Notes under the pieces: generated by a model | Seen by the model: the letters and a program-made list of their open reading frames with translations, nothing else | The model's database searches: none | What the model was told of the DNA's origin: nothing | Program-made: the position numbers and the translations under genes | Shown: in pieces, positions 17,736 to 28,208 of the stretch | Position numbering within the stretch: the stretch's first letter is position 1 | How the letters are laid out: each line of letters starts with the position of its first letter | Assembly: GCA_020310875.1 (NCBI GenBank) | Contig: CM035444.1 | Coordinates: forward strand, 111,693,795 to 111,757,794 | DNA: 64,000 nucleotides | Reading direction: 5' to 3' | Origin: Ceratopteris richardii | Lineage: Eukaryota > Streptophyta > Polypodiopsida > Polypodiales > Pteridaceae

Positions 17736-20700
17736 GCGTGGCATCCAATGTCTGATGGTAGCTATCATATATGCTACTGTAGGTGTGCCTGTTGGTGGTG
17801 CGATCGAGGGGTAATTCAGCCATTGTTTGCAATTTGCGTTGTTCCGAACCTTTATAGCAAATGATTTCCATGATCGTCTCCTTTGTACTGGTCCGAAGCA
17901 AGGGTTATACTTCAAATGCATGGGAGCGTGGTCCCATGTTCTAAGCATTTCCGGATAGGTTTCGAGTAACTTTTGCCTCCAGATGGGTTGGAATATGGCC
18001 CCTTTTTTGGCTGCCTTTGGAATATCCTCTGGTTCGAATTGTGTTGCGAACATGGGGTATCTATTAGTGACTCTTTTGATTTCTGCATTGTAGTCGGCCA
18101 ATAATACAAAATAGGGTTTATATTGTAATTCAGAACTAGTTATCAGTCTTCTAGAGGCCAGGTGTCTGAAATACTCTGATTGAAGTATGGTTTCTTCAAT
18201 GGTCCTCATTGCCAGCATCTGAGTGGAGATACGTTCCTCCTGAGTTGTCCCCATTTCTTCTACCTATTTCATCCATGCCGAAGGGGGCTCTTCATAAGTG
18301 TCTTGTCCTTCCTCTGTGATGCTGCCTCCTGGAAGGGGTTGAGGCGCATAGTTGTCTTCAAATGTTTCCTCCATTGGAATGATTACTGCTTCTTCGTCTA
18401 GTGGTTGATCAGGTGGAGAAGGGGGTCGTTCATACCGTAACAACTTGATCTTTAATTCTGCCACTTGTCTTCATAGCTCAAGTACCTCATTGGTTGTTGA
18501 AGATTCGGGCTCTGGAGAAGTGGCTGCATGGACCATCTTTTTAGCTTCTGGTGGTTGTGGTGTAGGCACTTGGGATCTCTGTAGCTCTTTTACTTGGTCA
18601 ACCAGCTGATCATGTGCTTCTAAGAGGTTGGCATAGGTTTCCAAGATTTGTTGTATGCTTTCTGAAGGGACGGCCCGGAAGCTAGCGGGGTCGATGGGTG
18701 CCCTTGGAGTATTCTCTATGGCGGCTTCGAGGTTGTCTTGATTTTGTTGCTGTAATCTCCTATTTTCTTCTTCGGCAGCCGCTAGGTGTCGTCGGAGTAG
18801 AGCCATGTTTCTTTGTAGCCTTGCGCTACGGGCTAGCTGATCTCTCAGTTGTTCCTCCATAGCCTTACCCATCTCCGTATACTTGGCTTCCAGCTCTGCA
18901 TTCAATTGTTGGAGGGCGGTCACTTCGTGTTGTAATGTTGTATTACTTAACTCCAAGGCATTGACCCGTGCCTGGAGGTGGGAGGACAGAGTACACAGCT
19001 CCTTATTGTTTTCTTCCAATAATCTGTATTCTTCCTTAAGTTGGGCAGAGGCTTCGAACATGGTGTCCAATGCATGACTGAATGAGGTGGATGCAGAGGT
19101 GGAGGTGAAAGATGCAGTTAGTCGGGAAATGGGAAAGGGAAAAGTGGATGGTGCTGACAGTGGGTGTGTGTGGTGATGTGCGTGAAGTTACAAGTGGTGA
19201 TGTTGAGACAAATGTGGTGGTGAGTGGTCCTGTGGAAGGTGAAATGTCCATAGGATCGGACGTGATGGTGTGTGAAGTGTGAATCGTGAATACGGGAATG
19301 GTAGGTGGTGTGTTAGTGGTGGCAGTGAATGTGGGGGAGGTGGGTTTGGAAAGCGACTTTTTATTATAATTCTCTATTTGTTGAAGTATATTTACAAGGC
19401 TTGTTAAGAATGGAGGTCGGGTGATGGGTGTTGGTTCTGAGAAGGTCCAGAGGGCCTCAGTGGTGCGGGGTTGGGAAAGAGGGATAGTATCGGTAGACGG
19501 GAATGAGTGTGTTAAGATTTGGGAAGTGGCAAGTGGCTGTCGGAGGGCTGGGAAATATGAAGGGTGACCTATTATAGTTTGGTCGGTGGCGGGGTGGCCT
19601 ATATGGGGTTCAAGAAGTTGGCTGGAACTAGTGGATGGAGGTAAAGGGCGGGATGGAGAAATGGTGGTGTGTGGTATAGTTTCACTAATGGCTATTACTG
19701 GTTGTTCAGGAATACTGGTAGTGAGGGTTTCAGAGGGCAGGATGGGAGGTGATGGTGGAGATGGTATCTGTGTATTTACCTCTGGTTCATCAATGTTAGT
19801 TGGGCTGGCCATGTGAACATCTTCTTGGGTGGTGGTAGGGAGGGCTGTAGAGACTTCCATTTGAATCATCTTCCCCCTTCATGGTCGTGTATCGATCCTT
19901 CGTTGATCGTATTGAGGAGGGTTGTGATGTAACATGATCCGCATAGCTTCTATAATCCCATATGTCTCCGCCAAAAGGTTCAATGATTCTACAAAGTGGG
20001 GATCCCCGTTCTCCGCTTGCAACATCTGGTTCACTAGTGCTCTATTTGCCTCTTCTAATAGCTTATGTCTTTTTTGTACCTGCTTGATTGTTTTGTAGAG
20101 CCTTTTAAGTTGTGCAGTGTAAGCAGGGGTTTCCTCCTCACTCTCCTCAGATTCATTCCTCTGCATCTCCTCTTGTTCGTGTGTGCCTCCCGCCTGTGTG
20201 CGTTGTGCCTCATCCTCCCAATGTGCTCTTCGTGCTTCACCATGTGGTCGTGCTCTCTTGGATGAAGATTCAGGGCCGTCGGTCTCAGAGAAACACTCAC
20301 TCTCAGATAAGTGGGCCGTCTGCAGGAAGCTCTCAAAGTCAAAATTTGGATCCTCTGCCAAAGTAGCCATGGATGCAAACTCAACATCTGTGGGTAGTGG
20401 AGGGGCTGATGGAGTGGGCTGTACCATACCCCCTGATTGTGGTCCTTGGAGATGGATAGTGAAAGGGGCTACTTGTTCCTCTTCTCTTAGGGAAGCTTCT
20501 ATGGTGGCCTCATGAGGGATTAGAACCTGTGAAAGCGAACCATGCATTCTTTTTGCAGGTTGCACCCTTGACTTCCGCCCTTTGAAGAATTCAAGTTGTG
20601 AGTACTTAAGGGCCCTTGCGATCGGTACATCATAGGCAAGGCATCTGTAGATAATTCTTGTAATGGCATAGCAGCCATTCAAAGTAGGCTTCCGTACTCC

Positions 20701-21493
20701 TCGCTTGCTTGCTTCATATAACTGGTCCAGGATCCACACGGGCATTTTAATTGGTAAGCTCCCAATCTCTGCTAGGTATAATCCATATCTTCTTATGAGG
20801 CTGGGTGAACCAGTCTTGCACTAGAAATGCGAAGTGTTGAAGGCACATCCGTAATGGTATGGCGATGTTGGGGGTGAGAGCACACATTTCCTTCAACTTC
20901 TTGATTTTGTTGTTCTTCATCGACTCCGGTATCAAGGGATCCCGGTCAGAGGGTACATGAGTGCCATACATCTGAAGGGCTTCCCTGATTAAAGTAATAT
21001 TCAATTCAAACTTCTTCATTTCCTCCTGGTTTGATAGAGAGGGCACCAGGAATGTGCCTGAATGATCTTTATCTCCCGTCGCCTTCAATGTGGCAATCAA
21101 GTAGTAGCACCTAAGAAAATCAGGTCTAGGCAAAGCTGCACTGAAATAATCTTGCAATCCCGCTTTTAGCCAAATATCCTAAAGAGGGGCTGCATTCTGT
21201 AATGTTTCAAATTCTCTCGAGAAGAATTGAAATGTCCACCAGACTCCTCCGAATTCCAACTTGGACTCCCATATGTGGTCTGCATCTCCCAAATCTCCTG
21301 GAATCTCGTTGAACCAATGAGAATGCCCCTTCACTCTTTCTGTTAGGCCACTTGGAGGATCCGAGATAGGAATTCTTCTCACATTCAAAAGCTCTTCCGG
21401 CCTTGCTGTCAGTGGCGCTTCCACAGGCATGGTATCCCAATTGCTTTGAGTATTAGTGCCCGCCTGGGAGCTTGTTCCGGCTACAATTGCCAT
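17736..21493 (-). pseudogene. ORF2 of element C, multiply broken
   Basis: It starts at ATG 21493 with a sequence related to A's MAEATGS start. Stops or frame changes occur at 21179 (Gln to TAG), near 20747 (frameshift in the N-terminal domain), 19879 (Arg to TGA), near 19040-19070 (frameshift at the start of the coiled coil), 18471 (TGA) and 18264 (Gln to TAG). The N-terminal domain, Pro/Thr-rich region (19070-19860), coiled coil (18500-19060) and the start of the C-terminal domain can all be followed. The frame ends at 17736, where D is inserted. It is closer to A and F than to B and D in the N-terminal part. The TGA at 19879 is at the same aligned codon as the TGA at 14435 in D. Confidence 0.9.
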
Positions 21494-21511
21494 GACACTT
21501 ATGATGCTTAT

Positions 21512-21537
21512 CTGCTAGAAGAAGGAAGGCACATTAG
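21512..21537 (-). promoter_or_regulatory. Predicted 3' splice site ahead of ORF2 (element C)
   Basis: On the minus strand a CTAAT branch motif (21533-21537) is followed by a clean pyrimidine tract ending CTTCTTCTAGCAG, with the intron end at 21512. ATG of ORF2 follows 18 bases later. This is the best formed of the four acceptors with F's. Confidence 0.6.
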
Positions 21538-21824
21538 TGTTGCATAGGAAACAGGATGTAATAGTGTTCCCTCCACAATACTAACATGACAATTGAGATG
21601 GTTAGTGGTTAGAGATGAAGTGTTTGTGATAGATGTGAGTGGGGATTAGTGGTTAGTGTCATTCTAGATGCATACTTTGGATATGCAAGGTACCCAGAAT
21701 ACATCTACTTCAGAGTGGATGGATTTACAAAATGGGTCTGGGGGTTTGATACAGGGTTTAATTCTCCAGACTTTGTTTGAGGATTCGTGGCTCCTTGAGC
21801 TGATGACGGTTAAAGGTTCATGGA

Positions 21825-23329
21825 CTAGATTGTGCCGGGTTTGGGACCTTTTGGGTACCCATTTCCAGACATTCCTAGGTTTGTAAGTAGAGTTCCTAAG
21901 TTGTTTTCCAAGAGGACTTGTGAGTGTTGAATTGTGCTAGTGACTAGAGTTGGAGCTATTTGGGCTCGTAAGCAAGCCTTGGGCTCCCATATCTGCCTAG
22001 CATTCGGGCTAGCCTTCATTGACCGCGTAGGGACCCAAATAAACAAGGTATGCCTAGAGTGTTGACTAGGGATCTCCTTCGTTTTAGTCCTTGACAGTGT
22101 GGCTTGCTTGATGCTCTTTTGAGACCCTGTCTTTGGGGCCGTGATTTTTTTCCCCTTGCGTATCAATCTCTGTTTCATGCCACGAGGCACTTCATACTGC
22201 CGAAGTTGGTGCTCATGCTTCTTGTTCATCAGTCTCCTCAGTGTCGGGTGTTGCTAGGCCTTCCCCTTGAGATTCTTCTCTGGAACAGATGGGAGTTCCT
22301 CCTTGACTTCTGTACCTTTGGCAAGAGTGACAATCCTCCTGCTACACCTTGGTGAGTAGTCTCTAATATCTTGAGGTATTCGCTCTTATGAACACACAGT
22401 CTTAGGTAACCATCTTTACCATGTTTGTATAAATTATCACCAATGATTGTGTAATCCAAGGCTTCTTGTTCCAAACTTCTTTGTCTGGCCAAAGTCATAT
22501 CTTGAGGGAATGTTTTCGTCCTCAAGAAGGCTACTAATGGTTCACTCCAATCTGGCACTAATGACAATCGATAAAGAGTGGCATGTTCCACTGGTGGTTT
22601 AGTGCAGCAGATTGGGCATTCTTTGCACATTCTATGGACATCAACTTCCATGGTTGGCCAATGCACTCCTAGTCTCCTCAGGGTCTGTAGGGTTCATTGT
22701 TTTGAGCAGTGTTGCTCTAATGCACCTACATGTGCTAATTGCAACCACTTAGCGTACTCGTCCTCTTCCACACAACAAGCCAATACTCCTTGCTCCGTAT
22801 GTTTGTACATACTTCCTGCCAAGATATGATACTTTTGAGCTCTTACTATCTCTCTATCTTCTGTGTGCATTACCGGGTGATTAGGACCGTATGTCAATAC
22901 TGGCACTAATGGCTTAGCCCACTACGGTACAACTTCCAAATTAAACAAGTAAGCATCAGGTAGGTCATCTGACACTCCTTGTGGGGCCTCTCCAGATGTG
23001 AGCCTAGAGAGATGGTCTGCCCTCAAATGAGTCCTGCCTTTCCTCACTACTACCTCAAAGTCATATTCCATTAGTAAGAGAAACCATCTTACTAATCTGC
23101 CTGTATTTACATGGCTTGTTTACCAGGTACAGTAGAGCTTGGTGATCAATAAAAAATTTGAACTTATTTGCAAGCAAATAGTGTCTAAACTTTTTAACCG
23201 CATATACCATGCCTAATCCTTCTCGTTCGGTGGTGGTATAGTTCTGTTCAGCTGCATTTAACTGTCTACTAGCATAGGCAATTGGAAGGTCCATATTACC
23301 TTTGCCCATAGGTTGTGCGAGTACACACC
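21825..23329 (-). pseudogene. 3' portion of element C gag-pol, with integrase core deleted
   Basis: The strand continues RNase H from the far side of B, then the first H2C2 module and the linker. Near 22335 it jumps from the second H2C2 module (just before its second His) to the tail that normally follows the second protease. By comparison with F the deletion is about 1.7 kb and removes the integrase catalytic core, its C-terminal domain and the second protease. The join has a few bases of shared sequence (AGGA). Other damage: a frameshift near 23105, TAG at about 22921 before a conserved Trp, and TGA at 22694. The Trp-repeat tail (IWVP, IWEP) is still visible at 21960-22060. C could not have integrated without help after this loss. 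Confidence 0.85.
23325..23329. repeat. Target site duplication of element B, left copy
   Basis: ACACC directly precedes the LTR end TGTAGCTC and is matched at 40158-40162. Five bases is the usual length for gypsy integrases. Confidence 0.9.
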
Positions 23330-23952
23330 TGTAGCTCAGTGATGAGTAGCACCTCCTTTAATGTCAATCCGGGAAGACGTGAGGATGGTATGAAGACCTC
23401 GAGCAAGTGGTGGCACAAGTGCGTGAGTGAGAAGCACACTAGCATGCACACACCTACACACACACGCGCACACACGGCAAGACAAAGAGGGAGAATCAAT
23501 GGAGTTCTTAGATTACTTTCAAAAAGCTCTTATAAGTTTATTTCAATTACAATCTAACCTCAAAAATGAGCTCTCTAGCTCTTTTTATAGTTTTTGGCTA
23601 AGTTTTGGCCCTCTCCAGACCTAGTGTCCGGCCTAGTTAAAAATTAGGTTCCAGGGCTTATTTGAGGGCTCAAACGATATCTAAAAAATACGAAATTTGG
23701 CAGGTAGATACTTCTAAAGCTCCTCAAGCTCAAGGACTCCTTGGCTTGCACAAAATGGAGCTACAAAAAGATGAATTGGTATTTACAATGGTGTTTAGTG
23801 ATGAAAATCACTTTGAATGGGTGTAAAGGAGTTGAAAATTTAAAGGTTGCCTTAGTGCTAGATCTGCGTGAGTGCTCGTACTTGCTTCTTCATGAGGAAA
23901 ATTACTGGCCTATTTGCCAGATCTTCGTTGACTCCCTTGTCTGCTGCTAACA
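23330..23952 (-). repeat. 3' LTR of element B (623 bp)
   Basis: On the minus strand it runs from TGTTAGCAGC to GAGCTACA. Alignment by eye with the 5' LTR finds three substitutions and no indel in 623 positions. It holds the conserved TATA context, a (GT)n stretch and the shared terminal block. Confidence 0.95.
23583..23589 (-). promoter_or_regulatory. TATA box in the 3' LTR of element B
   Basis: TATAAAA on the minus strand in the context CAAAAACTATAAAAAGAGC. Confidence 0.55.
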
Positions 23953-26900
23953 CCCCCCCCTCTCTCACGTCTGTCGTCCCTGACAGACCCTTGTTGTGGG
24001 GGTTTCTGAATGTAGTACTCGACGACATCCTGCGCTAAGTGATGTTCAGCAATTCTCAACCCTTTGGCCAAATCTGTCAGAAGAGCATCCCAGTCTACCG
24101 GCCCGGGAACCTCTGGATGTGGTATACGTAGCTTCTCGGAATGTAGAGCTTGTTCCACTGTAAACAACTGCAAGAGATGGGATGGTCTGGGAATGAATAT
24201 CTCGGAGTGATATTCCTAGAATCCCGTGACAAACATCTCTTCAAACGTTTGTTTGAAGCAGGCCGGTAGATATTTGATGCGAGCGTGCCATGCATACACA
24301 ACATTAATCGATGGGGTTGTGCTCATGTCGTATACAAGGTCCTGGTTACCTTCATTAAATCCTAGTGCTGAGAGATGTGGTTCCTTGACATTTTTGAAGG
24401 TCTTGAAGATTACCAACATAAGTTCGAAAATCTTCAGGCACATCTGAGTCATGATATCAGGTACATTCTTGAACCGGACCCCCCAATGTCGAATCGTCGA
24501 AATCATATATCCAATAGTAGGTGGGCCCTTAGGGGGTGCGAAGTACACATAATTAAGCCACTTCTCATATCCTTTAATCGTCAGCACTGTTTGTGTGTAC
24601 TCCGGCCAGGATCTCCTTAGAAATACAGGGCAATAACATGGGTTATATTTGATGTACAATGGCATGTTGTTCCATGTTCTTACCATTTCCGGGTATGTTT
24701 CCAGCAGCCGAATTCTCCACGTGGGTTGGCAAATATGTCCCTGCTTGGCGCTTTCGGGGATGTCGTCAGGTGCAAATTGTGTGGCAGAGGTTGGTTCCCT
24801 TGAGGTGTGGTGCTTGATCTCCGCATTATAATCTGCCATTAGCACGCACAAAGGAACATACAGGTCGTCCGATGGGCCGATCCACCTATGGTGTGAGAGA
24901 TTCTTAAAATAATCAGATTTTATTACAACCTCCTCCAATTTTGACATCAATGCGATTTGGACTGCCACCCTGTCATCATGCGTCGTGGCTACTTTCTCTA
25001 ATTTTTGCATCCATTCAGGTGCCTCAATTTCAATTGTGTCCATGCCCTGTTCCGTTCGCTTACCTCCGGGTGTTGGCATCGGGACATAGGGATCCTCGAA
25101 TGTTTCTTCTACTTCAATTGGCACAAGATCGTCAGGCTCGGGCTCTACCAGAGGGGAGGGCTGACGCTCATATTGCATGACCTTGCTGCGTAATTCCTCA
25201 AGTTCGGCCCGGAGTTTAGTGACCTCTTCAGCTGTTTCTTCTGCGGTTATGCTCTGGCTGGGTTCTGTGTGCCGGGTGGCCAATTGTCTTCGTAACTCAT
25301 CTCTCTCTTTTTCTAAAGCGGCATGGGCCTCCATTAGATCTGCATGAGTTTCTAACACCACCTTCATATTCTCAGAGGGAATGGCCTTGAATCGCTCTGG
25401 GTCAATTTCCTGTGGGGAACCCTCCATGGCCGCCTCCAGGTTTTCTTCGTTCTGTTTCTGTAATCTTTTATTCTCCTCTAGCGCTGTAGACATATTCTTG
25501 CGTAGGAGGCCCAAGTTCCGTCGAAGCTTCAGGTTTTCCGTGATCTGAGAATGTAGCAGCTCGTCCATGTGTCGTCGTTCTTCATCATCTGCTTGGGGTG
25601 CGTTGGCTTCTAATTGTGCGTATTGCTCCTGTAATGTCACGTGCTGCTGTTGTAGTAGCTGCTTCTGCTCTTCAAGATCCTTACATCGTGCTTGGAGATC
25701 TTCGTGGCTTCGGAAGAGCCTTGTATGTTGGTTGTCAAGGTGTTGGTAGTGTTGCTGAAGTTGGGACATGCATTGATACATATTATTACATACATTATTA
25801 AAAGGAATGGTGGGAGAAATGGTGTTGAATGCAGTGGGGAAGGGAAAGGGAAAGGGAATTGTGGATGCAGTGCTGGAGAAGGGTGAGGGGGGAGGTGGGG
25901 GAATGGGAGATTGTGGGTAAATGGGGGGTGGGAGAGGTGCAGATGTGGGTGATACCTCCATGGATTCAAAAGTGGAGGCAGTGATGGGAGTGACTGTGAA
26001 CATGGGGATTGTGGTGGCGGTGATAGTTGTGAATGTGTATAGAGGTGTGTGTAATTGTGAACTCCCAGGAAGTGTGATGGAAGTAGTGGGGTTTACCGTG
26101 GCTGTGGTTAGACTTATGTGTTCAGTGGAAATAGAGTATGTGGGTTGACTGATGGTTTGTGCGTCGGTGTGTGTAGTGGGTTCGGAGTTGGTGACAGTAG
26201 AGGTTACCGTGGTAGAGGAAGGTGAAGGGGGTGGATGTGGGGGAGAAGGTGGCAAGGGAGGTGATGGAGGTGCACTCGATGTGTGGGCTTCCTCGGTGTC
26301 GTGAACAGTGTGTGCTGTGCCAGTGGTTGTGGGGGTGCCTTGTGGTCCTGAACCTAATACATTCATTCGTTTTCCTGTTCGTGGGGGGCGTCTTCCATAT
26401 CTTTTCTCTGTCCTTCGTGATTGCGCTAGTGCAGTGTGCACCGTTTCAGGTACTCCCAAAGCATCTGATATCATTTCCAGGGTGGCACGGTATTGCTCGT
26501 CCACGCCTTCCTCCTCCAGAATCTGGTTCATGAGGGCTTTACCTGCAGCTAATGATAGCCTGTGTTGCTCTTGGACTCGGTTCATCGTAGAGCTTCTTTA
26601 ATGCATTAGTATAGGCGGGGGCACCTTCCAGTACTTGTAGGGCTTCCTGATCATACTCTTGTTCCACTGCTTCTGATTGTCCACCCTGTGCCTCCTCATG
26701 TGCTTCTTCTTCATCGTCCACATTGACTATGTCCGGTTGGCTGGGCTGGGCTTGGTCTGGAGCAGTTTGCTGTCCACCGGCTTGCTCTTCTTCAACTTCC
26801 GCATTTACAGCATCTATGGTTCTTGCAACTTCTTCGTCCGTTAGACCCTCCAGAGTGAATCCATGCAGGAATTCCAGATCAGTCGGTACTGGTGGAAACA

Positions 26901-28002
26901 CAAGATTAGGGCCATCTGTGTTGTGCCTGGGTAACCTGATAGTAAATGGTTGCACTCGTCGGGGAAGTCTTGGGGTTGTCTCAGGCGTCAGGGTTGCACC
27001 GCGAGCTTGTGCACAAGGCATCTGGACGGCGCCTCTCATCTTCTTTGAGGGAGGCCCTACAGCTGACAATTTGCATTGAAATTCCTGTGCTCTAGACCAG
27101 ATCAGAGCCCTCTGCACCGGTACATCATATGCGAGACATCTGTATACAATTCTTGTAAGTGCACAGCAACCATACAACACAGATTTTTGCTTCTTATACC
27201 ATCTCTGATGAGCCATATGAATCTAGTCGATAATCCAGTGGGGCATATTGATAGTCAACTCAAAAGCATCCGCCAAGTAGAGGCTAAACCAGATCTTTTT
27301 GGGAGGCATTGTGAACCTCTCCTGCGCGGGGAAGGCGAAATGTTGCATGACCATGCGTAAGTGGATGGCAATCGTAGGTGTCATCGCAACCATGTCCTTC
27401 AACTTCGTCAGATTCTTGTTCTTCATGTTGTCTGGAACCATAGTCTCTTTCTCTGTTGGGATGTGCATACCTCTCATGTCGAGTGCTTCTCTCACCAAGT
27501 TGATAGTCAAGCGGAAACGCTTCAGCTCGTTGCCCCTTGTGAGTGATGGGAGCACAAAGGAACTGTATCCTTTCTTGTCTTTGCTGGGAGTGAGAGTACT
27601 AATTAAGTATGAGCACCTTAGAAAATCCGGCTTTGGTAGTTGGAACTTGAAGTCATCATAAAGCCCAGCCTTCTTCCATATCGACTTCAGTCCTTCATTA
27701 TTTTGCAGCTTTTCAAACTCCCTCGTAAAGAAATGGTATTTGCCCCAACGTCCATTGAACTCTACCTCGGACTCCCACATGTATGTGCCTTCACCTAGGG
27801 GTCCAGCAACGTCACTGAACCAGTGTGAGGTTTTGCCCACCAGCATGGTGTGACCCTGTGGAGGATTCTGGATTGGTATGGCATGCAATGCTCGTAATGC
27901 CACTGGTCTTTCCGTTAATTCCTCCTCGACTGGAAGGCTTTCGATGTCCACCACTTGGGGGCTGGTGCCTGCCTGGGAGCTAGTTCCTACTGTATCTGCC
28001 AT
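23910..28002 (-). pseudogene. ORF2 of element B, broken
   Basis: The frame begins at ATG 28002 (MADTVGTSSQ), after the predicted splice acceptor. Breaks are TAG 27223 (in the N-terminal domain, after Trp-Ile-Ile-Asp), a frameshift near 26540-26600, and TAG 24216 (a Trp codon in A and D). Between 26585 and 24216 it is open for 789 codons: Pro/Thr/Ser-rich region, coiled coil (25300-25790) and most of the C-terminal domain. The final segment passes through the polypurine tract and stops inside the LTR at 23910. The N-terminal domain and C-terminal end are closest to D, suggesting B and D form one subfamily. Confidence 0.9.
23953..23966 (-). other. Polypurine tract of element B
   Basis: GAGAGAGGGGGGGG on the minus strand directly abuts the 3' LTR. 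It is read as the C-terminal Arg-Glu-Arg-Gly-Gly codons of ORF2. Confidence 0.85.
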
Positions 28003-28023
28003 TTTACTTCTTGCTGTCTGTCT

Positions 28024-28050
28024 CTGTGAGAATATACAAACATGTGTTAA
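28024..28050 (-). promoter_or_regulatory. Predicted 3' splice site ahead of ORF2 (element B)
   Basis: On the minus strand TTAAC (28046-28050) is followed by TATATTCTCACAG, ending at 28024, 21 bases before the ORF2 ATG. It closely matches the acceptor of A. Confidence 0.5.
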
Positions 28051-28208
28051 TATTGTACAGGACAAGGGAGGACCGTTGTTGTTCCCATCACAATATTAAC
28101 ATGAGGGTCGGGAGCGAATAATGGGTTAGTAAGTGTTCGGTGCACGTGTGTGTAGTTAATGCTTGGGTAGTCCTAGGAGACTAATGAAGTTAGTAAGTGG
28201 AGATGAAT

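Larger units (their letters stand above)
17736..23329 (-). mobile_element. Element C, 3' half (ORF2 to RNase H)
   Basis: The strand reads RNase H, zinc module, tail and ORF2 toward lower coordinates. It is cut at 17736 by D and at 23329 by B. The rest of C continues at 40158 on the other side of B. The remainder of ORF2 and C's 3' LTR must lie left of the window, beyond D and A. Confidence 0.9.
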
